11,473 nucleotides of DNA from Echinococcus granulosus (GCF_000524195.1 NW_020170512.1:52273-63745), one strand, 5' to 3'; shown: positions 1-10,174, counted from the first letter of the stretch. The notes: generated by a model from the letters alone, not told the origin. A program made the numbers and translations.

Positions 1-435
1 AATTGTTCGCAGTATATCATTTATCATGTCTTCTGTGTTGTACTAATCGCAATGTGGGTGATTTTGTGCAGCAAACTTCTTTCACTACATAATTTTAGGT
101 TCCCCCATACTTTAGCACCCCTTCCCAGTCTCCTTCAAACTGCTTCCGTTTACTCCAAACTATGCTCGGTAATGTGTGGAGCAGAGTGCAGAAGTGGATA
201 GCCATTCAAACCCTGGCAGCACTACGAGGGAGATGTATCGAACGTGGTGACGATGCATTTTCCCTCGACGAGGACACGGTTGTGTGCCTTTGGGACTTAT
301 CAAAGACTGCGTTCATTGTGTGGAATTATAATGGCACTGGGATGGATGGTAGGGTGGAAAAGTGGTTCAAACGAACCAATGTAAGACAGTAGGAACAGCT
401 GTGGAGGCACACAGCCTTTGGTTGCTACGTCTTCC
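1..435 (+). repeat. Family A repeat, copy 1 (left end outside window)
   Basis: This stretch aligns with 2502-2978 in the same orientation. The central part (about 160-358) is nearly 90% identical by hand count with no gaps, and the flanks are more diverged. The similarity starts at base 1, so the true left edge probably lies outside the window. Compared with copy 2, this copy lacks 16 bases after about 357 and 27 bases inside the segment ending near 420, before the shared CGTCTTCC at 428-435. An open frame of 76 codons (162-392) crosses the best-conserved part, but most differences between the copies change the encoded residue, so I do not call it a gene. A small hairpin with a 6-base stem (TGGTTC/GAACCA, 363-378) exists only in this copy. 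The repeat could be a dispersed element or part of a local duplication. Confidence 0.8.
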
Positions 436-2501
436 CCGAAATTTGCGACAGCTGTTCCCATGAGAGAAGAGGGCATTCGAAACATTCATGATTTCTTTGT
501 TGGGGTAATTTGGTTAAGCGGGCCTTCAGTAAGCCATGCACTTACCAAGTCAACATCTAACATTGTCTACGAGACGCACTACTATTCGTCAGGACATATA
601 TAAGAAAAGGTCCTCTACACTACACCCTTCTCCTTCGGAGTAGACTGAGCAAGGGCTAATGCGTTGCTGCCTAGTCATGCGTGCTCATTTTATGGGCTTT
701 CTTCAACTAAGTGGTATGTGATGCTTGAACAACCAGCATTCTGGTAATAGGCGCTGCTACTGATAGTTGTTGGTTTCAATGAGAGGAAAGCATAGACTAA
801 GTGAGGAGCGGTTGCTAGCATTTAAAGTTGGAATTACATGGTTCACTCGATTTTGGTGATTACTAACAGCGTACGGACCATACGACCATAAATGGCAACA
901 CGTGCCTATTTCAATTCTGTCAAATGAGCTATGCGGAAAAGCGTCCGCACATGCTACCTTGCAGCATACACTTACACTCCTGTCAAACATTGCTGCAACA
1001 ACACCTACTTTACATGGTGCAACCAGACCTGAAATGAATGTCCTTTACTCGTTTTAGCAAGGTAGAATTTAATTTCACCAAATCAACAAACTGTACGTTC
1101 ATACACATTTTTCCAATTAGGTACCAACGAATACTGTCAAAACGCCCGAATTCATTCACGATAAAATATAAAGAAAGAGATAAAGTGGCACGTGCATAAG
1201 AGCGTTCTTTAATGCGTTTGCTATTCATTCAGTTCGCAACTGGCTTACCCCATTACTATAGCTGGCGAGTCAGCTAAGACTGCATTCTCTTCATCCGGAA
1301 GATTTGTCTTCCATAAACCATAAAGTTATTCCTACAAATATATTCATACGAACACACAAAAAACCTCTAAACAATACAGGTATAGTTTATGAAGATGAAA
1401 AAATGACAAAAGCAGGCAAGGTGAGGTGGTCAGGGTGATAAAACACGTAGACGAAATAAAATAAAATGGACTTATCAGGGACAATTGCTACTCGCTTTTG
1501 GAAACCTAAGCCTGCAAAACAATTGAAATAAGAAGTCAAAATTTGCAATTTATACTACTTATAATTTGATGTTGATCTAAAAGCTGTTAATTTTGTTTTA
1601 CTCATTTCCTTTACTAGGATAGAACCACAAATAGAAATATAAACCTGTGCATAGTTTTAGGGCATCATAGCTTCAAAACCGATTCATAAAATGGGAAAAG
1701 AAGTAATTTTGGACAATGTTGTACTACAAAAAAAAATCTCGTCATTTATCCACTTAACAGTTTGCTCAGCTAATTATTGTGGATACCGAATAAGCTGAGA
1801 CTCGAAATCAAATAGTCTTATAACATGCATTTCCTACGGAATAAAGAAGTTACCCGTACAGGGCAATTAACATATTTGCACAATGACTTCGCAAGCATTA
1901 ATAGTTAAATTTAGGAGGGCAAAACATTGCAAAAATGAGTCATTGCGAGAAGAGCAGGATAATCGTAGTGACGAATATAACAGTTACAGTTTAGGAATGG
2001 TAGTATACTGATGTCACGACATTTTACGACTTCGTATTTTTTTTGCAAAAGTGGTTTTGAACAGCATTTTGTACGGCATATTCTAACCAGATAAAATTCT
2101 CTTCTGAGCATATTTACGCACACACAAAACGCAATACAACAGGGAGAGCACACTAAAAATTATTCCGTTTTTTGTTGCAAATATAGGACAAAGGCTGAAT
2201 TATGTGCATTTGCTGCGATGACCAATTTTGTACGTGGTCATTTTGAAACTCTCTAATGCTGGATTTGCCGTCGATTTAAATAACGTCCAGATTTTGGATG
2301 GACAGGCATCATTTGTATGGGAATGAAGTGCATTAGTGGTAAATTTTCGACCCTACTTGGAACAAACGATGTTTAGTCCCCTTAACTCAATGGGAATATA
2401 TGTTTCAATCGCAGCATTATGCAATAAGCGTAGAGGTATTATCACGCAAAATCAAATGCCAGTATCGTGTTTGCCAGTGCTTCGAACTTTGATCAGGTGA
2501 A
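436..2501. other. Gene-free A+T-rich stretch between the family A copies
   Basis: I find no supportable gene here. The open frames are 60-80 codons at most, lie on both strands and have no recognisable domain. About 1010-2160 is especially A+T-rich, with short A and T runs and a small AAATA-type tract near 1455-1467. I looked for continuation of family A to the right of 435 against the sequence right of 2978 and saw only scattered short matches, so the two A copies are not the ends of a simple 2.5-kb tandem duplication. I saw no convincing terminal repeat or internal coding region that would make the A copies the LTRs of a retrotransposon. Confidence 0.6.
2218..2241. repeat. Short inverted repeat (7-base stem, 10-base loop)
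   Basis: ATGACCA at 2218-2224 is the exact reverse complement of TGGTCAT at 2235-2241. Perfect 7-base stems are expected by chance in a window of this size, so no function is assigned. Confidence 0.35.
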
Positions 2502-2978
2502 AATGGTTTGTAACGTATGATTTATCGTGTTTTTTCATTGTATAAATCGCAATATGAATGATTTTGTGCAACAAATTGCTTTCACCACATTATTTGATGT
2601 TTTCTTATTATTTAGCGCCTTTTTTCAGTTTTCTTCCAACTGTTTTTATTTACTTGAAAATTTGCTCGATAATATGTGGAGCAGAGTGCAGAAGTGCACA
2701 GCCATTCATACCCTGGCAGCACTACGAGGGAGATGTATCAAATGTGGGTACGATGCATTCTCCTACGACGAGGACACGGTCGTGTACCTTTAGGACTTAT
2801 CAAGGACTGCGTTCATTGTGTGAAATTACAATGGCACTCGGATAGATGGTAGCGTGGATTCGTAACAAACTCGTAGGGTGATTCAAACCATCCAGTGTGA
2901 GAAATTAGGGGCACCTCTGGAGGCACACAGCTTTGAAGCGCTAGCTGGTGTTATCGGCAGACGCTTGCTACGTCTTCC
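2502..2978 (+). repeat. Family A repeat, copy 2
   Basis: This is the second copy of the repeat seen at 1-435, offset by about 2500 bases. The best match is about 2660-2858, which includes a long run around GGCAGCACTACGAGGGAGAT that is identical in both copies. It carries 16 extra bases near 2858-2877 and 27 extra bases near 2935-2962 relative to copy 1. In the frame that is open in copy 1, this copy has stops at 2791 (TAG where copy 1 has TGG) and 2821 (TGA where copy 1 has TGG), both explained by single G-to-A changes. The conserved part ends at CGTCTTCC (2971-2978). The copies are therefore non-coding now; whether an ancestor coded for anything cannot be told from two copies. Confidence 0.8.
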
Positions 2979-3564
2979 AATAACATCTTCTTTGAATGGC
3001 CCCTGCATTTCAACTAGCACACCTGCTTGCTATCATTCATCAGATTATAGAGTCCAAAAAATCGGCGGCATAACAACGGGTGTTGTCACACCTGCACATC
3101 CTGGCCATAGCTGAGACTAGCACTTGTACATCCATGGGCGTAGTCAAAATATCATGTCACACAAATGGCGAACCAGATCATGAGGACTAAGGAGCACGTG
3201 CAGCTAATTGTGCTGTTACAGCAGATGTCGTTTTGGTACCTCGTGGCCTTTAGTAAATTTCTCAGTTAGCTCGATAAGTGATGCGCCAAAACTCATCTGT
3301 GACTAGGCGTTGACAGCATATACGAAAATCTGAATTCAATAGCCTAATTTTGCACCGCATTTACTTGTTATCTATATCATTCATTACTTGGTTGTTTTTC
3401 TCTTTTACATGAAGCAACTCCGCATAAGCTCAGCGTCAAATTAAAATCAGGGGTTTTCGTGCCTATAGACACCAAGGGGATGTTGAACTTACACCCATTC
3501 TATATCATTCACCCTTGTTTTATACCTAATGGGTTAGCATTACAATTGCGAGGCGATTGACAAT
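2979..3564. other. Gene-free spacer between family A copy 2 and R1a
   Basis: I see no gene, RNA or clear repeat in this stretch. One open frame of 78 codons enters from the left (2878-3114) but has no recognisable feature. A CACGTG E-box-like hexamer occurs at about 3195-3200, which is too short to interpret alone. Confidence 0.5.
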
Positions 3565-4140
3565 ATGACAGCCACAGTAGGCGAGTCCAACTCAGAACAG
3601 ATATCCTCCATTACAATTGGAAACGTAAGCAGAGGTAAGCGTAGTCGCAAAATCAGAAGGGTGGATGTAGCCGATTCAGATACTGCAGATGGTAGTCGCT
3701 TTCTTCTGACCATGCAGCTAAAATGGTAGTGGAATACACGGAGAAGAGAGAGGAGATAGTGCGACACATGCATGGGTGCACGCTTACACGCAACAGGCAA
3801 ACGCGCACACCATGCCGCAGCAGCAGCACGAGGGTACCGGAGGGATTGCCGTGAAGTACACTCAAAGCGGCCAATGGTGGTAGGTGGTCCACCGATTGAT
3901 CGGTGCAGACCAAGCACTTGCATATATGCAGATCCAGTGGCTGAATTTTGCTCACGATCGACCATATTTGGCCATTCCCATCCCCATAGAAGTCACCAGT
4001 ACTGTGTCCATTTCCGATCTTTTTGTAGATACCCGATTTGGAAGTCCAGCTTTTCAACCTCGTTTGTCCAACGCTCGCCTATTCGTATTAAAGGTGGTAG
4101 TGTTGATGGATTCTGGAATCAAGTCTGCAATGTAAGTGGC
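3565..4140 (-). repeat. R1 dispersed repeat, copy a (most complete, minus orientation)
   Basis: Read on the minus strand this copy shows the R1 blocks in order: block B (best part 3934-3997), a middle block E/C (about 3690-3900) and block D (3567-3650). Block B matches 7768-7831 with 46 of 64 bases identical and no gaps. Block D matches 9763-9846 in inverted orientation with 57 of 84 identical and no gaps. The middle block aligns more loosely with 7855-7945. Four open frames of 83-141 codons overlap here on both strands, which mostly reflects a locally stop-poor sequence with a CAG run (near 3818-3828) and a CA/CG-alternating tract. No protein family is recognisable. The edges are approximate. 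Confidence 0.6.
3883..3905. repeat. Two overlapping short palindromes
   Basis: GGTGG-T-CCACC (3883-3893) overlaps CACCGAT-TG-ATCGGTG (3890-3905). Both are perfect inverted repeats with loops of one and two bases. They lie inside R1a and I did not see them conserved in the other R1 copies. Confidence 0.4.
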
Positions 4141-4959
4141 ATGATTTGAGAAGCAGCGGCAAATGCTTTGAGAGCGACATTGAATAAGTAGTTTTGTTGG
4201 CACTTACGGTAACCCGTATTTCTGCAATTTAAAATCATGGTTAATACCTTCTATTCTGCTTATAGAATGCGTGGAATTTGCCATGATAAACAGGGGTTTG
4301 ATTATCTTATGAGGCCAAGCAAAAGTCTCTTTTGGTGTAATTGCCCCTTGTCAACACACTAGATTATCTAAAATAACAGTGACTTCTTCAGCGCATCTCA
4401 GTGCAGGCAAAAACTCCATGTAGGTTTAAACTTTAGAGCAAGTAGAAAGCTCGCCTTTCTCCAAATTTGGATCATGGTTTATAATAGCCCTAAGGACTGT
4501 TAAGTCGCACATATTCATCACAATTCCCAAAGCTACACTATGCACATATTCAACGGAACAGATTTACGTACTCTGACTACCTCGTCCTTATAGATAAAGG
4601 GTAATTTGTCATGAGTCATTAATGCAGAATTGGTAGGATTTTACTTGTCGAGATGCCAAGTGCAGACATTTCTGTGTCAACCGTTTCATCCCTTGCCACA
4701 AATGCAATGGGCACACTGACGAAGAAACAAAGCAGGCAGATCTGTTTCCAGTTCATGTAGAAAGATGAAATGTAATAGCTTGAGCAGAGACCTGTTTAAG
4801 TTGGCAAGTGCACTCCATTGTACCAATTGGCCACCCAAGCTCTCTGATGTGCAACAGTGTTTCTTTAAAAAGGAAAGTGATGGCAATTTTTCACTTTTCT
4901 GCAGTTTATTCGCAATGCAACCACACAAGTAAAGACAAATTCTATACCTTTAAATCAAC
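4141..4959. other. Gene-free spacer between R1a and R1b
   Basis: I find no gene here. Weak echoes of the motif ATCATGGTTTA occur near 4236 and 4471 and resemble GATCCATGGTTTATG at 5267-5280, which follows block B of R1b. R1 may therefore extend further on its B side, but the matches are short. Open frames of about 80 codons on both strands near 4686-4928 and 4808-5062 show no recognisable domain. Confidence 0.45.
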
Positions 4960-5255
4960 GGAATACAGTCTATTTACAAATTTTGCCTTTGTGTCGCATC
5001 ATATTTTTTTGGAGACAAATAGGGGGTCATTCATTTCCGTTCCACCCCAATCGCATGCATGAACCGAGAATTAGTAGCTAACTTTTGCTCATCAGTAACC
5101 ATATTTAACCATCCTCATCTCTGTGTAAGCCAACACCTCTGCATGTAGTCTCAGTCTTCAGGTGGATGTGCAATTTGTCAGTCCAGTGGCGCTCACTCAT
5201 CCTCCTGACAGTCGTGGGTGTAAAATTGATGGTTTCAATAGGTAAGCAATGCTGA
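4960..5255 (-). repeat. R1 dispersed repeat, copy b (minus orientation)
   Basis: Block B at 5071-5134 (as read on the plus strand) matches the reverse complement of 7768-7831 with 52 of 64 bases identical and no gaps, and 11 of the 12 differences are transitions. Similarity continues more loosely to about 5255. On the other side, the minus strand of about 4960-5060 has a CGATTGG anchor like that of the middle block of R1d, so the copy probably continues, but this part is weak. No block D was recognised. The copy is interrupted by stops in every frame I read. Confidence 0.55.
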
Positions 5256-5270
5256 GATGAAGTCGGATCC

Positions 5271-5316
5271 ATGGTTTATGCCTTTTAGACAACGATATTC
5301 AGGGCAACTTTTAAAT
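5271..5316 (+). repeat. Motif F, copy 1
   Basis: This segment resembles 10135-10174. Both contain the identical ten bases CAACGATATT (5290-5299 and 10149-10158), preceded by an ATGG...TTAG context and followed by TTAAAT. It lies just beyond block B of R1b. It could be an outer part of R1 or an independent short match. Confidence 0.35.
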
Positions 5317-5569
5317 AGGGTTATTTCTACTTTCTAAATATGCAAAACTTTTTATGAAAGACTCCAGTTTATTGGCTCATTTGCGGTCAATGAGCATGCT
5401 TCCTATGAGTGGATTCTCTTTACCATGCAACTGAATACACGACAACGCAATCGCTGAACAAAAAAGCGGGCCCCGGCGATGTACGCGGAATTCTCCAACT
5501 GACCGTAAGTGTTGTGGAAAAACCTTCTGTAACTTAGTCTTGGTGCTGTCGCACTTGCCTTAACATTCA

Positions 5570-5975
5570 CAATGCCGACTTCACAGCCGTTGAGGTCGAA
5601 TGTAAGATAACCACCAGATCCGCGGCTATGCGTGCGAAAGGCCTGCATCGGACGTCCATTCATCCAGTGTGGTTTGCAGCCAACCCTTGTATACACTCAA
5701 AATGTCTGTGGGTATGCCTGAGTGCGTGTCTGGGGCTCAACATCACATTTCCTGTCTCCTACTTTTCTGCGACTATTTGATAGCATTGTGGAAATGATGT
5801 GGATTTAGCATTTAACTCCAAATCTGCATTTGTATTAAAGCTTCTTATACACTTCTGTGCCTTCAGCCCGCCGTTTTTAGTTACATATATTCGCTTTTAC
5901 AAAGTTCAAGTTCTGTCCCTGCAGTCCCCGATTTTCCTCCTTACGAAAAATAGGAGAAGCATTAATGGAATGGAG
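5570..5975 (+). repeat. R1 dispersed repeat, copy c (plus orientation)
   Basis: The clearest block, 5714-5770, matches 9441-9497 with 42 of 57 bases identical and no gaps. A second shared block around 5834-5855 (TTCTTATACA core) matches 9563-9586. Upstream, 5589-5635 resembles the start of R1e (GTTGAGGTCGAATG against GTTGAAATCGAATT), and GCCAACCCTT near 5680 also occurs in R1d near 7917. A D-like tail to about 5975 is weaker. Block B is much shorter here than in R1d. An open frame of 97 codons on the minus strand (5403-5696) overlaps the left part; I treat it as chance. Confidence 0.55.
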
Positions 5976-7609
5976 TGGTAATCAAGCCTGGAAGAAGAGG
6001 TCACACTGGAAGCTTAGCTTGCTAACTCGTGTGAAATAGAAAGATTGCGGATGGTGAAAAATTTCTTGCTGGTAGATTTCATTTGACTGAAAATTTATCG
6101 GCCTAAGTGGAGAGTGTAGTGGAGTAGTGGTGACTGGCCAAATGGTGGTTCCATCTGTAGCCAGCAATTTACGTTCTGTGGCTCAGAGATGCTGGTGATG
6201 CAGATATAGGAGTGGATGGCTGTGGCGATAGTAGCAGCACTTTTAGCAGGGATACGAGTGAACGCAATGAAAAGCACGCTGCCTGACTGCCCTTTAATCA
6301 GTCAATGCGGGCGTTCCAAACAACTCTCTTCACTTTTGCTCCTACGTTACTTGAGGGTGCTTGTGTTTTTGAGATTGAATCCTGTTGAGTTTCTACTGCA
6401 GCACTGAGGATACAAAGAACTTGACTGTCACCCATTTGTCTGCTGTTGGAATATAGCGAGCCGCAAGTACAGAAGTATAGGCCTTCTGTGGTAAAGGAAT
6501 CCACAATACGGATAGGACGTGCAGTGTGTTACTGCTGGCTGACGACTGAAAACACTGGTTAAGTCCCACTTGCATGCACTCACTGCATTGCATTTCCATT
6601 TGTCTTGAATTTGTACTTGTCGGTAACACAGTCCAAGTCTTGCGACGTGTAATGCTGGTCAATCAAAGGAATGGATTGAAGGTGCAGATTGAGAGACATT
6701 GCAAAATTTTGGCAATTAGGTGCAAAGTAGGCAATCTATTGAGAATCGCAAAAGGGGGTCTTTCTGACCCTATTGACATCCATATTACTCTTTATACAAA
6801 GTTAAAGTAGCCAGTACTTAAATAATATTTGCGAACACCCATTTGCAGTAAGAGCGATGCATAGGGTAATATTGGAGGGTTACAGCGTTGATTGCAGACG
6901 ACTGAATAGAGCTTGTTCTTACAGAGTCAAATATGCAGCTGGCCGTTTGAGTTGAAACCTGCACGACAAGTGCACGTATGCAAAAATTTTGATGTACCGG
7001 GGAAAATGTGTCTACAGCTTTTCTATTGGCCACAATGAGTGGTGATGATGATGGTTATGCAGAGGTCATTTCAGGTCTCGTGATTATTACAAGTACCATT
7101 CAAAATAAATCAGACTACCAGTTTAGATGGTTCGCAGTGCAGGTTAATACGGTCTTTAAGGTCGATTTCGTAACTGCTTTTCAATAGGTGAACAGCAGCA
7201 TCCTATGATTCTTTCCTATCAGCAAGCTATATGACGATCTACTTGCAAGTAGGGTACATTTCCTCCTTTCTCTCCTCTGCAATATTTTACCAAACCGTCT
7301 CACTAAATCATCATCAGGTCCAAGGTTACCTGAATGAAGTTCTGACGGATAGCTTGCCTTCCCGCACGATGGCTGTGAAGTAGGCATCTTGAATATTAAG
7401 GCATGTGCATACACCTCAAAAGCTGAATACGAGATGCTTCCTGGTACACTTTTGGCTTCTTTGCATTCCCCTTGCCTTGAAAATGCAATTTGTGCCCTTG
7501 ACTTTATCTTGTAACTGCCTAATGACTAAAACTTCAACTTTAAATGCAAAAACATAAGTCACCAGAAAAGTTACAAGAATTGCTCCTCACAAGTCACGCT
7601 TGAGTTGTT
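5976..7609. other. Gene-free stretch between R1c and R1d
   Basis: I can support no gene, RNA gene or strong repeat here. Open frames reach 89 codons on the minus strand (6393-6662) and 78 on the plus strand (6574-6810), without recognisable domains. A possible R1-like match near 6130-6165 (GGCCAAATGG context) was too weak to call. GACGACTGAA occurs at about 6541 and a similar string at about 6896, which may be chance. Confidence 0.5.
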
Positions 7610-8080
7610 TGAAAATGTTTTTCGAATCTCACTGCTTAAGTCGCAGCTATTGAGCCCGAAATCCACCACCGTCAACATGAACGGACTGGCGATAAACAGA
7701 TGAGGGCTTAAAGCACCTGGCTGCCCTACCAGATGTCCAACCAAAAAGTTGATTTGGAAGTAGAATAGTTGGCTTATATAGAGATGAGGACGGCCAAATA
7801 TGGTCACTAATGAGAGAAAGTTAGCCACCAGATCTCCGATCATTTAGGCGACCGGTGTCCATGGGTCTACTAAACGACCACATCTTATCGATTGGTTCCT
7901 TGTGTGCGATTCATGGCCAACCCTTCTGTACTGTTGAGGCCAAACACTTGTCTTCTTTCAATGTCAATTTCAGGTTTATTTGGGTAAGTCTGCTCCTTCA
8001 AATTTTTAAACACTTCCTCGCCGTCAAATATTTCATCACACTGTTAATGACTCTTTTTTTTCTCAAGGGCAAAAAGCAAT
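7610..8080 (+). repeat. R1 dispersed repeat, copy d (plus orientation)
   Basis: Block B lies at 7768-7831 (shown as its reverse complement relative to R1a and R1b) with 52/64 identity to R1b and 46/64 to R1a. It is followed directly by a middle block (7846-7945) that aligns with the minus strand of R1a and with R1f around the shared TCGATTGGTT. Next comes a stretch near 7950-7975 that resembles the core of R1c (TGTCT...TTCAA...TCAATTTC). This copy therefore links the blocks seen separately elsewhere and fixes their order. A minus-strand open frame of 90 codons (7571-7843) covers block B, but the matching frame in R1b is broken by stops. Confidence 0.6.
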
Positions 8081-9369
8081 TAAACAAATAGTTGGTTTGA
8101 TTTGCTTCTTTGATTACTCGGGCCCATACATAAACGGCGAACCCGACTTTCTCAATATTAATTAATTGGAGGTTGCCAAAAAATGCAATATCATTTCCAA
8201 TGAGTTAGCGATTTGTACAGGTATACTAACCACGGATTCAAAGATGATGACTACGGCGTCGCTGCTCTGGTTTGGGGATTTGATTTAGGCCAACCAAATG
8301 CCCAACATCAGAATGGAGGTGTTGGATAAACGCTACCATTCGACACTTATTGAACTGCTAGAATGTCAAAAGGTAGTCAGAAATGGTTGTGCCATCTCTA
8401 TAACTCTGTCTCACTAATATTGATACTAGCCATCGTGCATCCCCATGGTGTTGCTGCTACCGCCTCCTCCGCTTCTGCGTCTGCTTTTTTTGCAATTTCT
8501 TTGCTCATTTTTTTTGGTAACCATTGCCATCATGGTCACTTCAATACCATGGTGAAAGCTTTCGCAGAATTCAAGTTTTGTGTTGATGCGGCCCCTAATT
8601 GTGGCCCAACAAAACACGCAGGATATAATGCTTCGGCACCAGCAATAAGCATAGTTGTATGTTGCACAGACAACCACCCTTGCACTGCGACTGCTTCGTG
8701 AATATGGAGAGTCTGCTCAAATTCGAAAACTCAAATCGCGACCAAGAATGCGGTAGTAAGTGCTAAACTTAACATGTAGCAACAATATTTGAGATAGTGA
8801 TTGAGGGGCAATGACTACTATCTAAGTCATTCCAATTCCGTTGTCGATCCCATCTTCTGACTACCTATTCATCATGTGGCCAATGATTTAAGCACAATTG
8901 TTCAATAGATGAATCCGATTTTTGAGTCTGTTTTTTTTCTAAAAGAGGCCGAAGTGTTAAATCCAATATGTAGTATTAGCGCTCATTACAGCAAATTTGT
9001 TAAAAGTCCCAATGACCGAAACGAGATCAGAATAAGGGAATGCAAAGGGTGGAACAGGGGATGAGCATTGAGCAAATGCGTGATAAAGGAACAACAAAGC
9101 GTGCAAGAACTATCGACAGAGCGCAGTATTTACACTTCTATTATTTGAATGTTGCAGAAGCTTTTATTTTGGTCTTCTATCCGTCCTCTTCTCCAATTTC
9201 TTGCGGTAGTATGAAATGTCCTGATGAGGGTTCACCATCATATGAAGTTTACAGTGACAGTAAAAGGTAATGAGAGAGGCTGGGTTTGCTCACATTTATC
9301 TCTAGGGTCGATTTGTGATGTATTCGCAAAAATAAGAAGTGAAAATGGGTTATAATGGGCAAATGAAGC
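8081..9369. other. Mostly featureless stretch between R1d and R1e
   Basis: I find no gene with good support. The stretch contains one open frame of 112 codons (8363-8701, described separately), an A+T-rich ATTAATTAATT string near 8158, and a plus-strand open frame of 76 codons at 9040-9270 without recognisable features. TGTTGGATAAAC at about 8323 also occurs at about 11137 in R1f, a 12-base match that may be chance or a fragment. Confidence 0.45.
8363..8701 (+). other. Open frame of 112 codons, doubtful as a gene
   Basis: The predicted peptide starts with a short basic segment, then a hydrophobic run (LILILAIV, about residues 18-25) that could pass for a signal peptide. An Ala/Ser-rich stretch, a second hydrophobic run and a cysteine-containing tail with six cysteines in the last 45 residues follow. 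The Ala/Ser part comes from an imperfect trinucleotide tract at 8450-8485. An open frame of this length is expected about once by chance in six frames of a window with this base composition. The opposite strand is also open over 8426-8677. There is no visible promoter, splice structure or related copy. I list it only because it is the most protein-like of the isolated open frames. Confidence 0.1.
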
Positions 9370-9853
9370 ACAAGAGCAGATTGGTTGAAATCGAATTTTA
9401 TAAATGCGATCATGCAGCTGCTGCTGTTTGGTCTTTGAAAATGCCTGTGTACGTGTCTAAGGCGCAACATTATTTCTTGTGCCTCAACCTTTTCTGCAGA
9501 CATTTTAATAAATTGATCTAAAGGATACCAACTTGCTATTTCACTTTTACCGCCTGTTGGTAGTAAAGCATTCTTATACATTCCCGTGATCTCAACTTGA
9601 GTCTTCGTATTTTGACGTTTTCTTTTACAGCGCTCATGCTTTGTATCGACCCCAAATCCAAGATCAGAAACCGGATGTGATCAAGTATTTGACAGTAATA
9701 AGACCATAACTTGCGTTTGACAGTCCACAGACACTGAAATGATCACAGCTGTCCTTTCAAATCTGCGCCTACACTTTCCTCTCATTTCGTCTCCACACGT
9801 ATTGCGCGACATTAACTATGAATTAGACTTACCTATAGTGGCTGTCAAGGTTT
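9370..9853 (+). repeat. R1 dispersed repeat, copy e (plus orientation)
   Basis: This copy carries the C core at 9441-9497 (42/57 identical to R1c) and the TTCTTATACA block at 9563-9586. Block D at 9763-9846 is 57/84 identical without gaps to the reverse complement of 3567-3650 in R1a. It thus joins the part shared with R1c to the part shared with R1a. The left end (9384-9400) resembles R1c at 5589. The strongly conserved block B segment seen in R1a, b and d was not recognised here. A plus-strand open frame (9739-9930) covers block D. Confidence 0.6.
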
Positions 9854-10068
9854 GGTTGGTAAATTGCTTTCGTATGCAAATATCTTGCATTTTAATCAAA
9901 GTACACCTACAATTGAAAGCATTTAGCTAATTGAATTTGGTTGGAAGGTCAATCGGAGTAAATAAATCCAATAATTGGTAGTGTCATTATTTCGATTGTA
10001 GATCTGCTACCCATAGGACAAGTGCCATGCAATCCTCTCGTCTTTATCCGGTTTATTGTACACAGTCT

Positions 10069-10100
10069 CATCAACATCTTACAGTGGACCTCTGTTGATG
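10069..10100. repeat. Short inverted repeat (8-base stem, 16-base loop)
   Basis: CATCAACA at 10069-10076 is the exact reverse complement of TGTTGATG at 10093-10100. An alternative pairing AACATC/GATGTT (10073-10078 with 10097-10102) uses the same bases. No function is inferred. Confidence 0.35.
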
Positions 10101-10134
10101 TTAAAACCACATTGAGCTATTCACGGCGCCTCTG

Positions 10135-10174
10135 TATGGCTTCTTAGCCAACGATATTAACAGAGGCGTTAAAT
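10135..10174 (+). repeat. Motif F, copy 2
   Basis: This segment is similar to 5271-5316, sharing CAACGATATT at 10149-10158 and a TTAAAT end. The rest aligns with gaps, so this is a weak call. Confidence 0.3.

Noticed and set aside
364..377. GGTTCAAAC string resembling a tRNA B box
   Set aside because: There is no matching A box or cloverleaf upstream, and the string is part of a short palindrome absent from family A copy 2.
162..392. 76-codon open frame in family A copy 1
   Set aside because: The matching frame in copy 2 has two stops, and most differences between copies change the residue, so coding is not supported.
1..2978. Family A copies as the two LTRs of a retrotransposon
   Set aside because: No TG...CA ends, target-site duplication, primer-binding site or coding remains were seen between the copies, and the 5' edge is outside the window.
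3765..3830. CA/CG-alternating tract and CAG run as a functional or microsatellite element
   Set aside because: The runs are short and imperfect, with only three or so CAG units.
4130..4140. GTAAGT at 4133 and GTAAGC at 5242 as splice donors after block B
   Set aside because: They sit at similar places in R1a and R1b, but R1d has no donor there and there is no coding exon upstream; the hexamer is common by chance.
5403..5696. 97-codon minus-strand frame with a protein-like stretch
   Set aside because: It overlaps R1c, has no recognisable domain, and the equivalent in R1e does not keep a convincing protein match.
6110..6260. Possible seventh R1 copy
   Set aside because: Only short strings such as GGCCAAATGG match; the alignment could not be extended in either direction.
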